DNA of 64,000 bases from NCBI GenBank assembly GCA_002295635.1, contig DBHK01000020.1, forward strand, positions 1 to 64,000, in the 5' to 3' direction. The notes beneath the pieces are model-generated. The model was not told where the DNA came from and did not search any database. It saw only the letters and a program-made list of their open reading frames with translations. The position numbers were made by a program, and so were the translations under genes. Below are positions 1 to 8,928 of the stretch, piece after piece. Numbering within the stretch: the first letter of the stretch is position 1; each line of letters begins with the position of its first letter. Source of the DNA: UBA830 sp002295635. Its GTDB lineage: Bacteria; Pseudomonadota; Alphaproteobacteria; MPNO01; UBA830.

Positions 1-638
1 GGATGTACCTCAAAGCAGATTACAGGCTATTGGTTGAGAACCTGCTAGATCTTTCGCATCTCAGCTATATCCATGCCACTACCTTGGGTACCGATGCGGT
101 AGCGGAGACGCCGATGAAGTTTGAGCGTGGCAGTCGCCACGTTACGGTTACCCGCTGGGTGATGGATTCTGTGCCCCCTCCGTTTTTTACTAAGGCAGGT
201 GGTTTTTCAGCGGACGAGCATGTCGATCGCTGGCAACACATTACCTGGACACCGCCCGCATTCGTGCGCTTGGACGTAGGAGCAGCAAAGGCTGGAACCG
301 GGGCCGAGAACGGTGACCGTTCTCAGGGTTTCACAATGCGAAACCTCAATGCGATCACGCCAGAAACTGACAAGACCACCCACTATTTCTGGGCGCAAGC
401 GCACGATTTTCGAATCGATGAGCCGTGGATCACAGATCTATTAGTAGCGAACGTACACGAGGCATTCCTTGAGGATTTGGAGATAATCGCCCTGCAGCAG
501 GAAAATATCGATAGCGGTATCACGCCAGAGCGCATAGACATCAATCACGATGGTGGAGGGTTGCAGGCGATCCGCACTCTGGATTCTATGATCCATGACG
601 AAAATGAACCGGCTCCGACTGCGCAGGCGGCGGAGTAA
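1..638 (+). CDS. Rieske non-heme iron oxygenase, VanA-like (C-terminal part)
   Basis: This is the catalytic C-terminal domain of an aromatic-ring oxygenase or O-demethylase of the vanillate demethylase / dicamba monooxygenase type. The gene is cut by the window edge, so the N-terminal Rieske 2Fe-2S domain is not visible. In the 211 visible residues, Asn13, His19 and His24 (motif NLLDLSHLSYIH) match the family spacing N-x5-H-x4-H. Asp158, in LEDLEIIALQQ, is the likely carboxylate iron ligand. In this family electrons come from a separate ferredoxin reductase, which is not in the window. The substrate cannot be read from the sequence; vanillate-like methoxyaromatics are only the family archetype. 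The gene ends about 180 bases before the convergent BI-1 gene. Confidence 0.85.
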   Translation, partial: MYLKADYRLLVENLLDLSHLSYIHATTLGTDAVAETPMKFERGSRHVTVTRWVMDSVPPPFFTKAGGFSADEHVDRWQHITWTPPAFVRLDVGAAKAGTGAENGDRSQGFTMRNLNAITPETDKTTHYFWAQAHDFRIDEPWITDLLVANVHEAFLEDLEIIALQQENIDSGITPERIDINHDGGGLQAIRTLDSMIHDENEPAPTAQAAE

Positions 639-763
639 TATTTTGAGATCTGCCTTTAATTAATCCCGCGGTGGGAAGAACTCAGCCGCGACATAATAAA
701 CGCCCGCATCTTGTGAGGCGAAAAGCAGTCTGGGCGGATCTGATCCTCAAAGGAAAGTTGCAA

Positions 764-793
764 AAATCTGGCCCCAAGTTGGGGGCCAGATTT
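764..793 (-). terminator. Rho-independent terminator of the BI-1 gene
   Basis: A perfect 12-bp inverted repeat (AAATCTGGCCCC / GGGGCCAGATTT) with a 6-base loop lies 22 bases past the stop codon of the minus-strand BI-1 gene. Read on the minus strand, the right arm runs into a T stretch. On the plus strand the tail is not T-rich, so it should mainly serve the BI-1 transcript. Confidence 0.75.
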
Positions 794-815
794 ATACATT
801 GTATAAAAGCAACAG

Positions 816-1571
816 CTAATCGCGGTTGCCGAATAAATGCAGCAACATGATGAACAGGTTGATAAAGTCGAGGTATAGCCTAAGAGCGCCAGAAATAGCG
901 AGTTTACCCTTGGTATCTTCGTCAAAGTGTTCCGCGTACTCGTTCTTAATGTTTTGAGTATCGTAGGCTGTTAGTCCAACAAAGACCAAAACGCCGATCA
1001 CCGATATGGCTGACTGTAAAGCAGATGATCCAATGAACATATTGACGATCATTGCGATGACGATACCGATCACGCCCATCATCAGGAAAGAGCCCCATCC
1101 TGATAAGTCTTTCTTAGTAGTGTAGGCCCAGAGGCTCATACCTGCGAATGTGCCCGCTGTGATAAAAAATACGCGTGCTATGCTGGCACCCGTGAAGGCC
1201 ATAAAGATGGTAGCCATCGAAATACCCATCATTGCCGCGTAAATCCAGAAAACTGCTTGCGCGGTAGACTGCTTCATTGCGTGTAGACGGGCGCTCAGGA
1301 AAAACACCATTCCCAACGGGGCCAACATGACCACCCATTTAAGCGGAGAGCCGAACAGCGTCTGACCAAGACCGGTCAGCCCGACGATCTGACCTGCGTC
1401 ATTAGTAACGACAGACATTTGAGCTACGACAACGGCCAGAATGCCGGTCAGTAGCAGGCCACAAACCATATAGTTGTATACCCGGAGCATGTGTGCCCGG
1501 AGGCCGGCGTCAAACTCTGCTTGATCGACCTGGACGCCGGTGTACAAAGTTTTTTCAGAACCGAAAGCCAT
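816..1571 (-). CDS. Bax inhibitor-1/YccA family inner membrane protein
   Basis: A 251-residue integral membrane protein of the BI-1 (TMBIM) family. Bacterial members are YccA-like or YbhL-like; YccA in E. coli binds and restrains the FtsH protease, and others are pH-sensitive calcium leak channels. About seven hydrophobic segments are visible. The C-terminal part carries the family sequence VGLTAYDTQNIK followed by LRLYLDFINLFIMLL, which is diagnostic. The start at MAFGSEKTLY is chosen because AGAGGT lies just upstream; a longer frame reaches 1592 without a better ribosome site. The gene is monocistronic with its own strong terminator. The exact role in this organism is unknown. Confidence 0.9.
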   Translation of the reverse strand: MAFGSEKTLYTGVQVDQAEFDAGLRAHMLRVYNYMVCGLLLTGILAVVVAQMSVVTNDAGQIVGLTGLGQTLFGSPLKWVVMLAPLGMVFFLSARLHAMKQSTAQAVFWIYAAMMGISMATIFMAFTGASIARVFFITAGTFAGMSLWAYTTKKDLSGWGSFLMMGVIGIVIAMIVNMFIGSSALQSAISVIGVLVFVGLTAYDTQNIKNEYAEHFDEDTKGKLAISGALRLYLDFINLFIMLLHLFGNRD

Positions 1572-1695
1572 GTTAGACCTCTTTGATAACAAAAAATAAT
1601 CAGACTTTATAAGTATGGGATGTTATCGAAACGAAATCAACTTGAAGTCGTTGGTATAGTTTGCAATCGTTAAGATGATTGCATACGGCCTCAAG

Positions 1696-4215
1696 TTAAT
1701 CGTTGCGGAGCAAGGGCGCAGCTTTCTGACCTAATGCCTGCCAGGTTCCAAATAGCCCCAGCACGAGGGTGACAGGCATTGCTATCGCTAAACCTAAAAT
1801 TATGGCGCCGATATCCGCAGTGAATTCCAGACGCATGACTTCGGTGACTATTGCCCAAGCGGCCACTGAACCGACGACCGATGCAACTACCGCCGTGACG
1901 AGGCCGAGGAGGCTGTATTCAATCATTAAGATTCCAATAATTCGTCGCTTGCTCGCGCCTAACACTTTTAAAACGATTGAATCGTATATTCGCCGCCGAT
2001 GTCCGGCGGCGACGGCTCCCGCGAGAACAAGTATACCTGCCGCTATCGCGACACCTGCCGTCAGACGTATTGCGAAGCCGAGGCGACCCAAGAATACGTT
2101 TACAGTTTCTAGCACCTCACGCACCCGGATGGTGGTGACATTGGGGAAGTTATTAGTGACAGCGCGCTCGATACCCTCTTCTAATAATGGGTTTGCGTGC
2201 ACAGTAGCCAAGTGGGTCTGCGGTGCGTCGTTAAGCGGTCCAGGCGAAAAAATGAATAAAAAGTTCATTCGGAGAGATCCCCACTGCACATCCCTGAGGT
2301 TGGTAATTTCGCCAGTTATGTTACGCCCCAAAATATTTATTGTGATGGTATCTCCGATATCAAGATCTAAGGCAGCAGCGTTTCGCTTTGCCATTGATAC
2401 CAGCGGCGTACCACTGTAATTGGCGGGCCACCAGTTTCCGGCTACGACCGTTTCGCCGTCAGGAAGTTCGCGTGCCCATGTGACACCCCGGTCGCCCCGC
2501 AAAATCCAACGCCCTTCTTCCGCCACATTTTCGGGTTTCGCGGTCTTGCCGTTCAGCCGTGTCACCCGCCCACGCAGCATTGGAGTACGTCGCAGCTCGC
2601 GGAACCCTCTCACCCCCGCTACCAGAGACTCGAAGGCATCGACTTGGTCATTTTGGATGTCCATAAAAAAATAACCTGGTGCCTTTTCCGGCAGGGACTT
2701 GCTTATTTGTTTGCTCAGGTTAGCCTCAATGAGTGCCACCGTGACAAGAACGGTCAGTCCCAATCCCAATGACATGACGACGCTGCCTGTCGGTGCTCCC
2801 GGACGGTGCAGATTTGCAAGCGCAAGACGCAGACCTGTGCCCCCCGCAGAGCCCACGACCTTCGCAGCCCGAGCGACAAGTATGCCAGTGATACCGAAAA
2901 GAAGCATGGCTGCAGTAGCGCCTACGACGAACCAGAGGGCTATGATAGGGCTATGTGCCGTCCCAATTGCCAGTGCTGCTAGCGCAGCTAACAGGAGCAA
3001 CGTTGCCAGTGCGAAGGGCCATCTGGGCACAGCTCGGAAGCGGACGATAGAGGCTCGGAACAAACCAGCTGCCGGCAGGTCACAGGCCCGTGCTATGGGC
3101 CAAATGGAGAACGCCAAAGCAGTTAACAAACCGAACGATGCTGCCAGTACCAGAGGTTGCCAGTATACGTCGATACGCGACATGATCGGCAGCTCGTTAT
3201 GTAGCATTTCGGTCGCAAAAACTGGCGCAAGCGCCCCTATTACCAACCCGAGGGTGATCCCTGAGAGGGCCATGATCATTACCTGCATCAGATAGGCCTC
3301 AAAAATCTGGCGCGCTGTTGCTCCCATGCATTTCAAGGTGGCGATAGTCTCGAACTTGTTCGCGAGATAGTTCCTAACAGCATTACTGACACCAACTCCG
3401 CCGATCAGCAGTGCTATGAGTCCAACTAGGGTCATGAACAGGGTGGTGCGATCAACAAAACTTTTAATTAATGGCGATGCGTTGGAGCGGTCGCGTAATA
3501 CCCAAAGAGCATCCGGAAAAGCTTTTTGAAGTTTAGTCTTCCAGCTTTTAAGACTTTGGCCATCCTTCAATCGTACGCGATAAAAATACCAGACTTGGCT
3601 GCCCGGCTTTACCAAGCCGCTATCCTGTACCGATTCGGTCGACGCCATTAATCGCGGACCGATTGGAATCGGACTAACGCCTGAAATCCGGTCCGGCTCG
3701 TTTTTTATGGTTCCGCGGATCTGATAGGTTACATCTCCAAGCTTGAGCAGCCCACCGTGTTTGATACCAAGTTGACGCAGAAGCACCGCATCTGCCACTG
3801 CGCCCCAGACACCCTCACGTTTTACGAACAGTTCGGCATTTTCTGACCGGGGGGAGACTTCCAATTTTCCGTAGAGCGGATAGGCATTATCGACCATCTT
3901 TATTTCCGTCAGCGCCGTCTTGTCATTATCGACTGAACGCGCCATCGAGCGAAAATATAAAATGCGGGAAACATCTCCGTTCTGACCAAGCCATGCGCGC
4001 TTGGTAACTGTAATATCCTTATATGTAATGCTCAGCGTCGCATCGCCGCCTAGGAGGGTTGCACCGTCTTTTTCCAATCCGCCAATGACAGAAGATGCTA
4101 TGGATCCGACTGCTGCGACCGTTCCGACGCCCAGCGCTAAGCAGGCAAGGAACACGCGAAACCCACGCAGACCACCGCGGAGCTCGCGGCGTGCTATACG
4201 CCATGAGTTTATCAT
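1696..4215 (-). CDS. ybbP: FtsX-like ABC transporter permease, YbbP type
   Basis: A permease of about 839 residues with an N-terminal signal-anchor helix (RVFLACLALGVGTVAAVGS), a large periplasmic region and two FtsX-type transmembrane blocks. The second block ends near the C terminus with LVLGLFGTWQALGQKAAP. Length and layout fit YbbP (about 800 residues), the partner of the YbbA ATPase. Neighbours support this: the ATPase gene lies just upstream on the same strand, and a TesA-like esterase is divergent, as in the E. coli tesA / ybbA-ybbP arrangement. MacB-superfamily pairs of this type act on lipids, lipoproteins or peptides at the periplasmic face; the substrate of this pair is not known. 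The start at MINSWRIARREL is preferred. An in-frame GTG at 4287 would overlap the ATPase gene by 59 bases. Confidence 0.87.
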   Translation of the reverse strand: MINSWRIARRELRGGLRGFRVFLACLALGVGTVAAVGSIASSVIGGLEKDGATLLGGDATLSITYKDITVTKRAWLGQNGDVSRILYFRSMARSVDNDKTALTEIKMVDNAYPLYGKLEVSPRSENAELFVKREGVWGAVADAVLLRQLGIKHGGLLKLGDVTYQIRGTIKNEPDRISGVSPIPIGPRLMASTESVQDSGLVKPGSQVWYFYRVRLKDGQSLKSWKTKLQKAFPDALWVLRDRSNASPLIKSFVDRTTLFMTLVGLIALLIGGVGVSNAVRNYLANKFETIATLKCMGATARQIFEAYLMQVMIMALSGITLGLVIGALAPVFATEMLHNELPIMSRIDVYWQPLVLAASFGLLTALAFSIWPIARACDLPAAGLFRASIVRFRAVPRWPFALATLLLLAALAALAIGTAHSPIIALWFVVGATAAMLLFGITGILVARAAKVVGSAGGTGLRLALANLHRPGAPTGSVVMSLGLGLTVLVTVALIEANLSKQISKSLPEKAPGYFFMDIQNDQVDAFESLVAGVRGFRELRRTPMLRGRVTRLNGKTAKPENVAEEGRWILRGDRGVTWARELPDGETVVAGNWWPANYSGTPLVSMAKRNAAALDLDIGDTITINILGRNITGEITNLRDVQWGSLRMNFLFIFSPGPLNDAPQTHLATVHANPLLEEGIERAVTNNFPNVTTIRVREVLETVNVFLGRLGFAIRLTAGVAIAAGILVLAGAVAAGHRRRIYDSIVLKVLGASKRRIIGILMIEYSLLGLVTAVVASVVGSVAAWAIVTEVMRLEFTADIGAIILGLAIAMPVTLVLGLFGTWQALGQKAAPLLRND

Positions 4216-4228
4216 GTTGCGGATCGGA

Positions 4229-4933
4229 TCATGTGAGAATTTTATCGCTAAATATCGAACCGTCCTGTAAATCAATTGACCGGCCACATTGCTTTGCGAG
4301 CACAGGGTTATGCGTAATCAAGATTAAAGTTGCTCCATAGTCGGTACGCAAGCTGAGCAGAAGTTCCATCACCTCATCTCCGGTTTTGCCATCTAAATTG
4401 CCGGTTGGCTCATCCGCTAGCAAAAGACGTGGCCCTGCAACTATAGCGCGGGCGAGCGCCACCCGTTGCTGCTCGCCACCTGACAGTTGGCTTGGATAAT
4501 GGGTCGTTCGTTGATCGAGCCCGACTGCTGACAAAGCTAATTCGGCGCGGTCGAAAGGGTCGTCCAGCCCGTTTAGCTCGACCGGTATAGCAACGTTTTC
4601 AAGAGCGTTCATGGTTGGTATCAGATGAAAGTTCTGGAATACAATTCCGACATTGTCGCGCCGGAAACGGGCAAGCCCGTCTTCGTCCATTAGGGATAAA
4701 TCAATGCCTGCAACGCTTATATTTCCAACTGTCTGACGTTCGAGGCCACCTATTAGCATCATCAAAGAGGTTTTACCTGACCCTGACGGACCTACTACAC
4801 TGACGGTTTCGCCGGCTGCGATCTTGCAATTAATCCCTTTGAGTATGTTGACGGGGCCGGCTTCACTCTCCAGCTTAAGCTGGACATTCTCGAGGAGAAC
4901 CATGGGTTTCTTATTGTCTCTATCGTCTCTCAT
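4229..4933 (-). CDS. ybbA: ABC transporter ATP-binding protein, YbbA/LolD type
   Basis: A 234-residue ATPase of the MacB/LolD/FtsE subgroup. Motifs in order are Walker A GPSGSGKTS, Q-loop IVFQNFHLIP, signature LSGGEQQRVALARA, Walker B LLLADEPTGNLD and the switch histidine in LITHNP. The Asn-Leu-Asp after Walker B is typical of this subgroup. It should power the YbbP-like permease that begins 13 bases downstream. Two starts are possible, MRDDRDNKKP at 4933 and MVLLENVQ at 4903. The longer is reported, but its ribosome site is weak. Its 5' end overlaps the likely start of the divergent esterase gene. Confidence 0.88.
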   Translation of the reverse strand: MRDDRDNKKPMVLLENVQLKLESEAGPVNILKGINCKIAAGETVSVVGPSGSGKTSLMMLIGGLERQTVGNISVAGIDLSLMDEDGLARFRRDNVGIVFQNFHLIPTMNALENVAIPVELNGLDDPFDRAELALSAVGLDQRTTHYPSQLSGGEQQRVALARAIVAGPRLLLADEPTGNLDGKTGDEVMELLLSLRTDYGATLILITHNPVLAKQCGRSIDLQDGSIFSDKILT

Positions 4934-5618
4934 ATTTTCCGTGGGGTATTTAAAAAGAATCCTTAACGACTTCCGATATAGTCTATTTACGGGGGTTCTC
5001 AAACGTTGGATTGCTACTGGTTTTGCGGCCCTAATTGTTGGAGCAGTATCGCACGCTAGTCCTGCCCCGCGCTTGGTGGTTCTGGGTGACAGTCTGACTG
5101 CGGGCTACGGCCTGCCTCAGGATCAGGCATTTCCAGTTCTTCTGGAGACGGCGCTGCGGGCTAAGGGCAGAGTCGTCACTGTGATTAATGCCGGAGTTTC
5201 CGGAGACACTACGGCGGGTGGTCTAGCGCGTCTCAACTGGGCGCTTGCATCGGACCCCACCCATGTCTTGGTCGAATTAGGGGCTAACGATATGCTCCGT
5301 GCCTTCGATCCTGAGGTGACCCGTAAAAATCTCGAAACTATTATCGTCCAAGTAAAAGCCCGCGGCATTAAAGTGATGCTCGCGGGTATGTACGCTGCTC
5401 CCAACCTCGGTAAACTGTACGAAGATGCTTTCCGCACGCTCTATACTGATCTGGCTCGGAAATACGGAATAATGCTTTATCCCTTCTTTCTGGACGGTGT
5501 TGCTGCAGAACGGGAACTAAACCAAAAAGACGGCATGCATCCTAACGAAAAGGGGGTTGCCATAATTGTCGAACGTATTTTGCCCTCTATAGTAAAGTTT
5601 CTAGACGAAAAGGAATAG
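4902..5618 (+). CDS. tesA: Periplasmic SGNH/GDSL esterase, TesA-type lysophospholipase
   Basis: A secreted SGNH hydrolase of the arylesterase / TesA (thioesterase I, lysophospholipase L1) family. The catalytic serine is in LGDSLTAGYG (block I), the oxyanion glycine and asparagine in GVSGDTTAGG and LGANDMLR (blocks II and III), and the Asp-His pair in DGMHPNEKG (block V). A signal-peptide-like stretch, LKRWIATGFAALIVGAVSHASPA, precedes the domain. The ATG at 4902 has GAGGAG just upstream, giving 238 residues, but it leaves an unusually long N terminus before the signal peptide and overlaps the divergent ybbA start by 32 bases. A later non-ATG start (GTG at 4941) is possible. The FIST gene follows after 4 bases, so the two are probably co-transcribed. 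Confidence 0.88.
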   Translation: MGFLLSLSSLIFSVGYLKRILNDFRYSLFTGVLKRWIATGFAALIVGAVSHASPAPRLVVLGDSLTAGYGLPQDQAFPVLLETALRAKGRVVTVINAGVSGDTTAGGLARLNWALASDPTHVLVELGANDMLRAFDPEVTRKNLETIIVQVKARGIKVMLAGMYAAPNLGKLYEDAFRTLYTDLARKYGIMLYPFFLDGVAAERELNQKDGMHPNEKGVAIIVERILPSIVKFLDEKE

Positions 5619-5622
5619 TTTA

Positions 5623-6753
5623 ATGGAGACAACTGCAGTCACATTCCGACTCGGTCATGCATCGGATGCCGACTGGGAAACGCTGATTGCGTCGTGTCTC
5701 GACCAGATCGGTACTGTCCCGTTTGGGGCGAACCTCGGGTTCCTTTATGTCACCGACACCCTGGATGAAGACTTCCCACTGATTGCCGAACGGTTGCGAA
5801 AAGAAACTGGGGTTGATCACTGGGTTGGTACGATAGGCTTTGGCGTTATGGTGGGTGGCAGGGAGTATTTTGATACTCCTGCGATTGTGGCGATGATTGG
5901 AGTGCTCGATGAAGATGATTTTCGGGTCATGCCCACTATCGATACACCTGGAGACCCATTGCCGGAGTGTATCATGGATTGGGTGGCGCGAAAAACCCCC
6001 TTCCTAGGCATAGTACATGCCGATCCGCGTAATGCCTATGTCAGCGATATTTTAGATTCGATAACTGATGATACCGAGGCATTCCTTGTAGGTGGATTGA
6101 CTGCATCACGCGGCAAACAGGTTCAGATTGCTGAAGAACCTACCGAAGGCGGAGTCTCCGGTGTTTTGTTTTCTGGCGATGTTGGGCTAACGACCGGGCT
6201 CAGTCAGGGCTGCTCGCCGGTTGGAGAAATTCACGATGTCACTCGATCCGAGGACAATCTCCTGCTCGAGCTTGATGGAAGACCTGCGCTTGATGTCTTT
6301 AAGGAAGATATCGGTGAGGTGCTAGCACGGAAACTTGAACGCGTCGGCGGGTACATTCACGTCGCGCTGCCGGTTTCCGGCGATGATAGCGGAGATTACT
6401 TAGTGCGTAACATGATCGGCATTGATCCAAAAAATAAAATTTTGGCAATCGGCGATCGGATTTCCGCCGGTGACAGGGTTATGTTTGTTCGCCGAGACGG
6501 AACATCGGCAATGAAGGATCTTAACCGGATGCTCACCGACATTATGTCTCGGTCGATTGGCGCGCCGAAAGCGGCATTGTATTATTCCTGCGTTGCCCGT
6601 GGCCCAAATCTCTTTGGCCCCGATTCTATCGAGCTTACCGCCGTTCAGGAGGCGCTGGGTGCCGATGTCCCATTAGTTGGATTCTTTGCTAATGGAGAAA
6701 TTTCAAAAAACCGGGTTTATGGCTATACTGGAGTACTTACGCTTATCGGTTGA
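5623..6753 (+). CDS. FIST domain-containing protein (FIST N and FIST C)
   Basis: A 376-residue protein matching the FIST N plus FIST C architecture, a predicted sensory module that may bind small ligands such as amino acids. Recognisable parts are the N-terminal GFLYVTDTLDEDFP, the central FLVGGLTASRGK, GLSQGCSPVG at the FIST N/C boundary, and the C-terminal YYSCVARGPNLFGP followed by GFFANGEI. It has no kinase, GGDEF or methyl-accepting domain, so it would have to signal through a partner or act as a stand-alone binding protein. It begins 4 bases after the esterase gene, which suggests one transcript. No function is established for this class of stand-alone FIST proteins. Confidence 0.85.
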   Translation: METTAVTFRLGHASDADWETLIASCLDQIGTVPFGANLGFLYVTDTLDEDFPLIAERLRKETGVDHWVGTIGFGVMVGGREYFDTPAIVAMIGVLDEDDFRVMPTIDTPGDPLPECIMDWVARKTPFLGIVHADPRNAYVSDILDSITDDTEAFLVGGLTASRGKQVQIAEEPTEGGVSGVLFSGDVGLTTGLSQGCSPVGEIHDVTRSEDNLLLELDGRPALDVFKEDIGEVLARKLERVGGYIHVALPVSGDDSGDYLVRNMIGIDPKNKILAIGDRISAGDRVMFVRRDGTSAMKDLNRMLTDIMSRSIGAPKAALYYSCVARGPNLFGPDSIELTAVQEALGADVPLVGFFANGEISKNRVYGYTGVLTLIG

Positions 6754-6932
6754 TAAGATTGTAGCAACAATTCTCAGGGTGAATTCAAAAACCTCCTAGG
6801 GGAGATCAGGAGAAATAATTAAATGGTAGTTTTGGGATCTCATGGTCAAATAATGTTCTTATACCGAAAGGCGAATGAATCGCTGCACCTTAACGGCGTT
6901 GCCACGGTTTTTCGCGTCCAAATTCGCTTCAA

Positions 6933-7478
6933 ATGATCAGACTCTTCGTTGCCCTGCCCCTGCCTGATGATTTAGCGGTCCGGTTGGTGGCACTTGGCTG
7001 CGGAGTAGATGGAGCGCACTGGGTGTCTGCAGAAAACCTTCACATTACATTACGATTTATCGGAGAGGTGTCCGAGCCAGTCGTTGATGATATAGCTTAC
7101 AACCTCGACACTGTGAGTGCGGGTCCGATTTCGGTAACCTTGGCCGGTGCGGGCCAGTTTGCTAGTAGAGGACGGACGCGTGGACTTTGGATTGGTGTGA
7201 ATAAATCCCCGGATTTAGAAGTCCTGCGTAATAAAGTAGATATTGTATTAGTCCGTGCTGGCCTGCAGCTCGATGGCCGGAAATATATTCCACATGTGAC
7301 CATTGGCCGGATTAAAAACGCTCGGAGAAACCGGGTAATCGGTTGGCTCCGGTCCAACAGTACGTTCGTCTCCACACCCTTCAGTGTCCCGAATTTCGTG
7401 CTGTACCAAAGCCGTATAGGTAGAAATGGCCCCAATTATTTACCGATCGCGAACTACCGGTTTGCTAGTGCTCAATGA
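6933..7478 (+). CDS. thpR: RNA 2',3'-cyclic phosphodiesterase (2H family)
   Basis: A 181-residue 2H phosphoesterase of the ThpR/LigT family, which opens 2',3'-cyclic phosphate ends of RNA and can ligate tRNA halves in vitro. Both catalytic H-x-T-x motifs are present: HITLRFIG near residue 38 and HVTIGRIK near residue 128. The N terminus (MIRLFVALPLPDDL) is typical, and length is as expected. The gene stands alone, 180 bases after the FIST gene and convergent with a glutathione transferase; a hairpin with a T-run follows the stop. Confidence 0.93.
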   Translation: MIRLFVALPLPDDLAVRLVALGCGVDGAHWVSAENLHITLRFIGEVSEPVVDDIAYNLDTVSAGPISVTLAGAGQFASRGRTRGLWIGVNKSPDLEVLRNKVDIVLVRAGLQLDGRKYIPHVTIGRIKNARRNRVIGWLRSNSTFVSTPFSVPNFVLYQSRIGRNGPNYLPIANYRFASAQ

Positions 7479-7552
7479 ATTTTTCTGATTCCCAAAACAC
7501 CGTGCAATCTCGGTACAAAAAAATGTCGGTGGGGAAAAGTCTATTTTAAGGT

Positions 7553-7579
7553 GTGCACTTTAGTGCACGAAACTTTTTT
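7553..7579 (+). terminator. Probable terminator of thpR
   Basis: GTGCAC, a TTTA loop and a second GTGCAC form a 6-bp hairpin, followed after five bases by six T residues. It lies between convergent thpR and the glutathione transferase. Only the plus-strand reading has the T-run, so it fits thpR. Confidence 0.5.
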
Positions 7580-8178
7580 CAGCTCGATGGGCGGGTGGAG
7601 GCAAAAATGGGATTTGACACATTGAAATCGTCTAGCCACCCAACGAGGGCGGGAAATTCCGCCCTCCAATCGTATTGCTTTCGAAAGTCCATATATTCAA
7701 GCGCACAGCCTAGCCCGATCCCATCCACCATGGGCGGGTTAGTCGCAGGCAGCAGATCTGACATTGCTGACAGGGCTCGCTGAATCTTACCCCGTTGGAA
7801 ATCAATCCACGGCTCATAGGGGGTCTGGTCGGGACGATAGCGAGCTTCATACGTGATTAGCAGGGCAGATTCTAGAATTCCATCGGCCAACGCGGCCAAC
7901 CGTAGCGTTTTAAATCTGGCAGCAGCTTCAATTGGAATGATTTTTCCACCTCCTGTAATGTGATCCAAATATTCGAGAATCACTCTGCTATCGAATAGTG
8001 CTTCGCCGTCGTCAACGATCAGTGTAGGTACTTTCGCAAGAGGATTGAAGTTGCGGATATGATCTTCGCTTTCTGGAACACCAATACCAATTTGGTCAGA
8101 TAATTGGAGATGCTTAATGGAAAATGCACATTTGCGTCCAAATGGTGAGGGACCCCGAAGTAGTAATCTCATGGTCAT
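7579..8178 (-). CDS. Glutathione S-transferase family protein
   Basis: A 199-residue cytosolic GST-fold protein. The N-terminal thioredoxin-like domain starts RLLLRGPSPFGRKCAFSIKH, equivalent to the SP-x-x-RK start of bacterial GSTs. NPLAKVPTLIVDDGEALFDSR contains the cis-proline and the glutathione-binding Asp-Ser-(Arg) pair. The C-terminal part is helical, with YEPWIDFQRGKI and FPALVGWLDDF, as in GST domain 2. Substrate is unknown; these proteins usually act in detoxification or stress response. The gene is divergent from a MarR-type regulator about 140 bases away, which could control it, although no operator was identified. Confidence 0.88.
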   Translation of the reverse strand: MTMRLLLRGPSPFGRKCAFSIKHLQLSDQIGIGVPESEDHIRNFNPLAKVPTLIVDDGEALFDSRVILEYLDHITGGGKIIPIEAAARFKTLRLAALADGILESALLITYEARYRPDQTPYEPWIDFQRGKIQRALSAMSDLLPATNPPMVDGIGLGCALEYMDFRKQYDWRAEFPALVGWLDDFNVSNPIFASTRPSS

Positions 8179-8321
8179 TGATTGATCTCCATATCATGAA
8201 ATTTCAATACTCTTTGCCGCCATCGTTTCCCAGTGGTCAAGTTACGTTTGATTCGTGCTAAACTACAGTCACTTCGAAATGAAATCATTGCGCGAAGCGC
8301 TTGAACAACGGTCAGATTAAT

Positions 8322-8726
8322 ATGCCCGTATTTCTTAACCACGAAGACGCCCTTTCGCTATGGCGAGATGCACTTGCCGCCAGTGTGCGGGGGGACGGCC
8401 CTGATCTTTCAGTTCGACAGATGCTGATTATGCTAAGGGTGTATACCGTGCAATCGCCGCACACCGTGCGTGAATTATCAGAGGTGCTGAACATTTCTAA
8501 GCCGGCAATCTCACGCGCACTTGATCGACTTGAGAAACTGGGCTTTGTACTTCGTCATCGAAATGAATACGATCGCCGAAGCGTCCGGGTTCGGGGGACC
8601 GGAAAAGGCCATATATTCATGATGAAATTTGCCGAACAAGTGTCTGAAGCGGGCCGCGAACTGGAAAGTCCCACTCCATTCGAAGCTGGGATTCCTCTGG
8701 CGAATGATGGTGGGCGCTTAAGGTGA
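8322..8726 (+). CDS. MarR family transcriptional regulator
   Basis: A small winged-helix regulator of about 134 residues. The recognition region reads TVRELSEVLNISKPAISRALDRLEKLGFV, followed by the wing YDRRSVRVRGTGKG, matching MarR proteins, in which the Asp-Arg-Arg of the wing is conserved. The start at ATG 8322 (MPVFLNHEDAL) is preferred to an in-frame TTG at 8301. It is divergently arranged with the glutathione transferase gene, a common layout for MarR regulators that control a detoxification gene. Ligand and targets are not visible from the sequence. Confidence 0.85.
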   Translation: MPVFLNHEDALSLWRDALAASVRGDGPDLSVRQMLIMLRVYTVQSPHTVRELSEVLNISKPAISRALDRLEKLGFVLRHRNEYDRRSVRVRGTGKGHIFMMKFAEQVSEAGRELESPTPFEAGIPLANDGGRLR

Positions 8727-8928
8727 GACGCTGCTTCCCAACAGTACTCCCATACCATTGGGATTATCGGGAAAAAATGATATGACTCTCATGGTGGATA
8801 ATTAGCTAATCTGCCCTAGTTGCAAATGCTCAACAGCGTTTAGGCGCCTATCACGGAAAACAAATTTCTAATTTACCGTTTCTTTTATCCAGTTTGGAAG
8901 ACATGTTCGAGCTGGAGGATTTCTGTAA

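Noticed and set aside
656..925. An 89-codon minus-strand frame reading through the terminator after the BI-1 gene
   Set aside because: It is out of frame with the BI-1 gene, contains the terminator hairpin, and has a cysteine/serine-rich nonsense composition.
1769..3295. Three consecutive plus-strand frames opposite ybbP
   Set aside because: All are shadows of the permease; their products are low-complexity Thr/Ala/Arg/Pro sequences.
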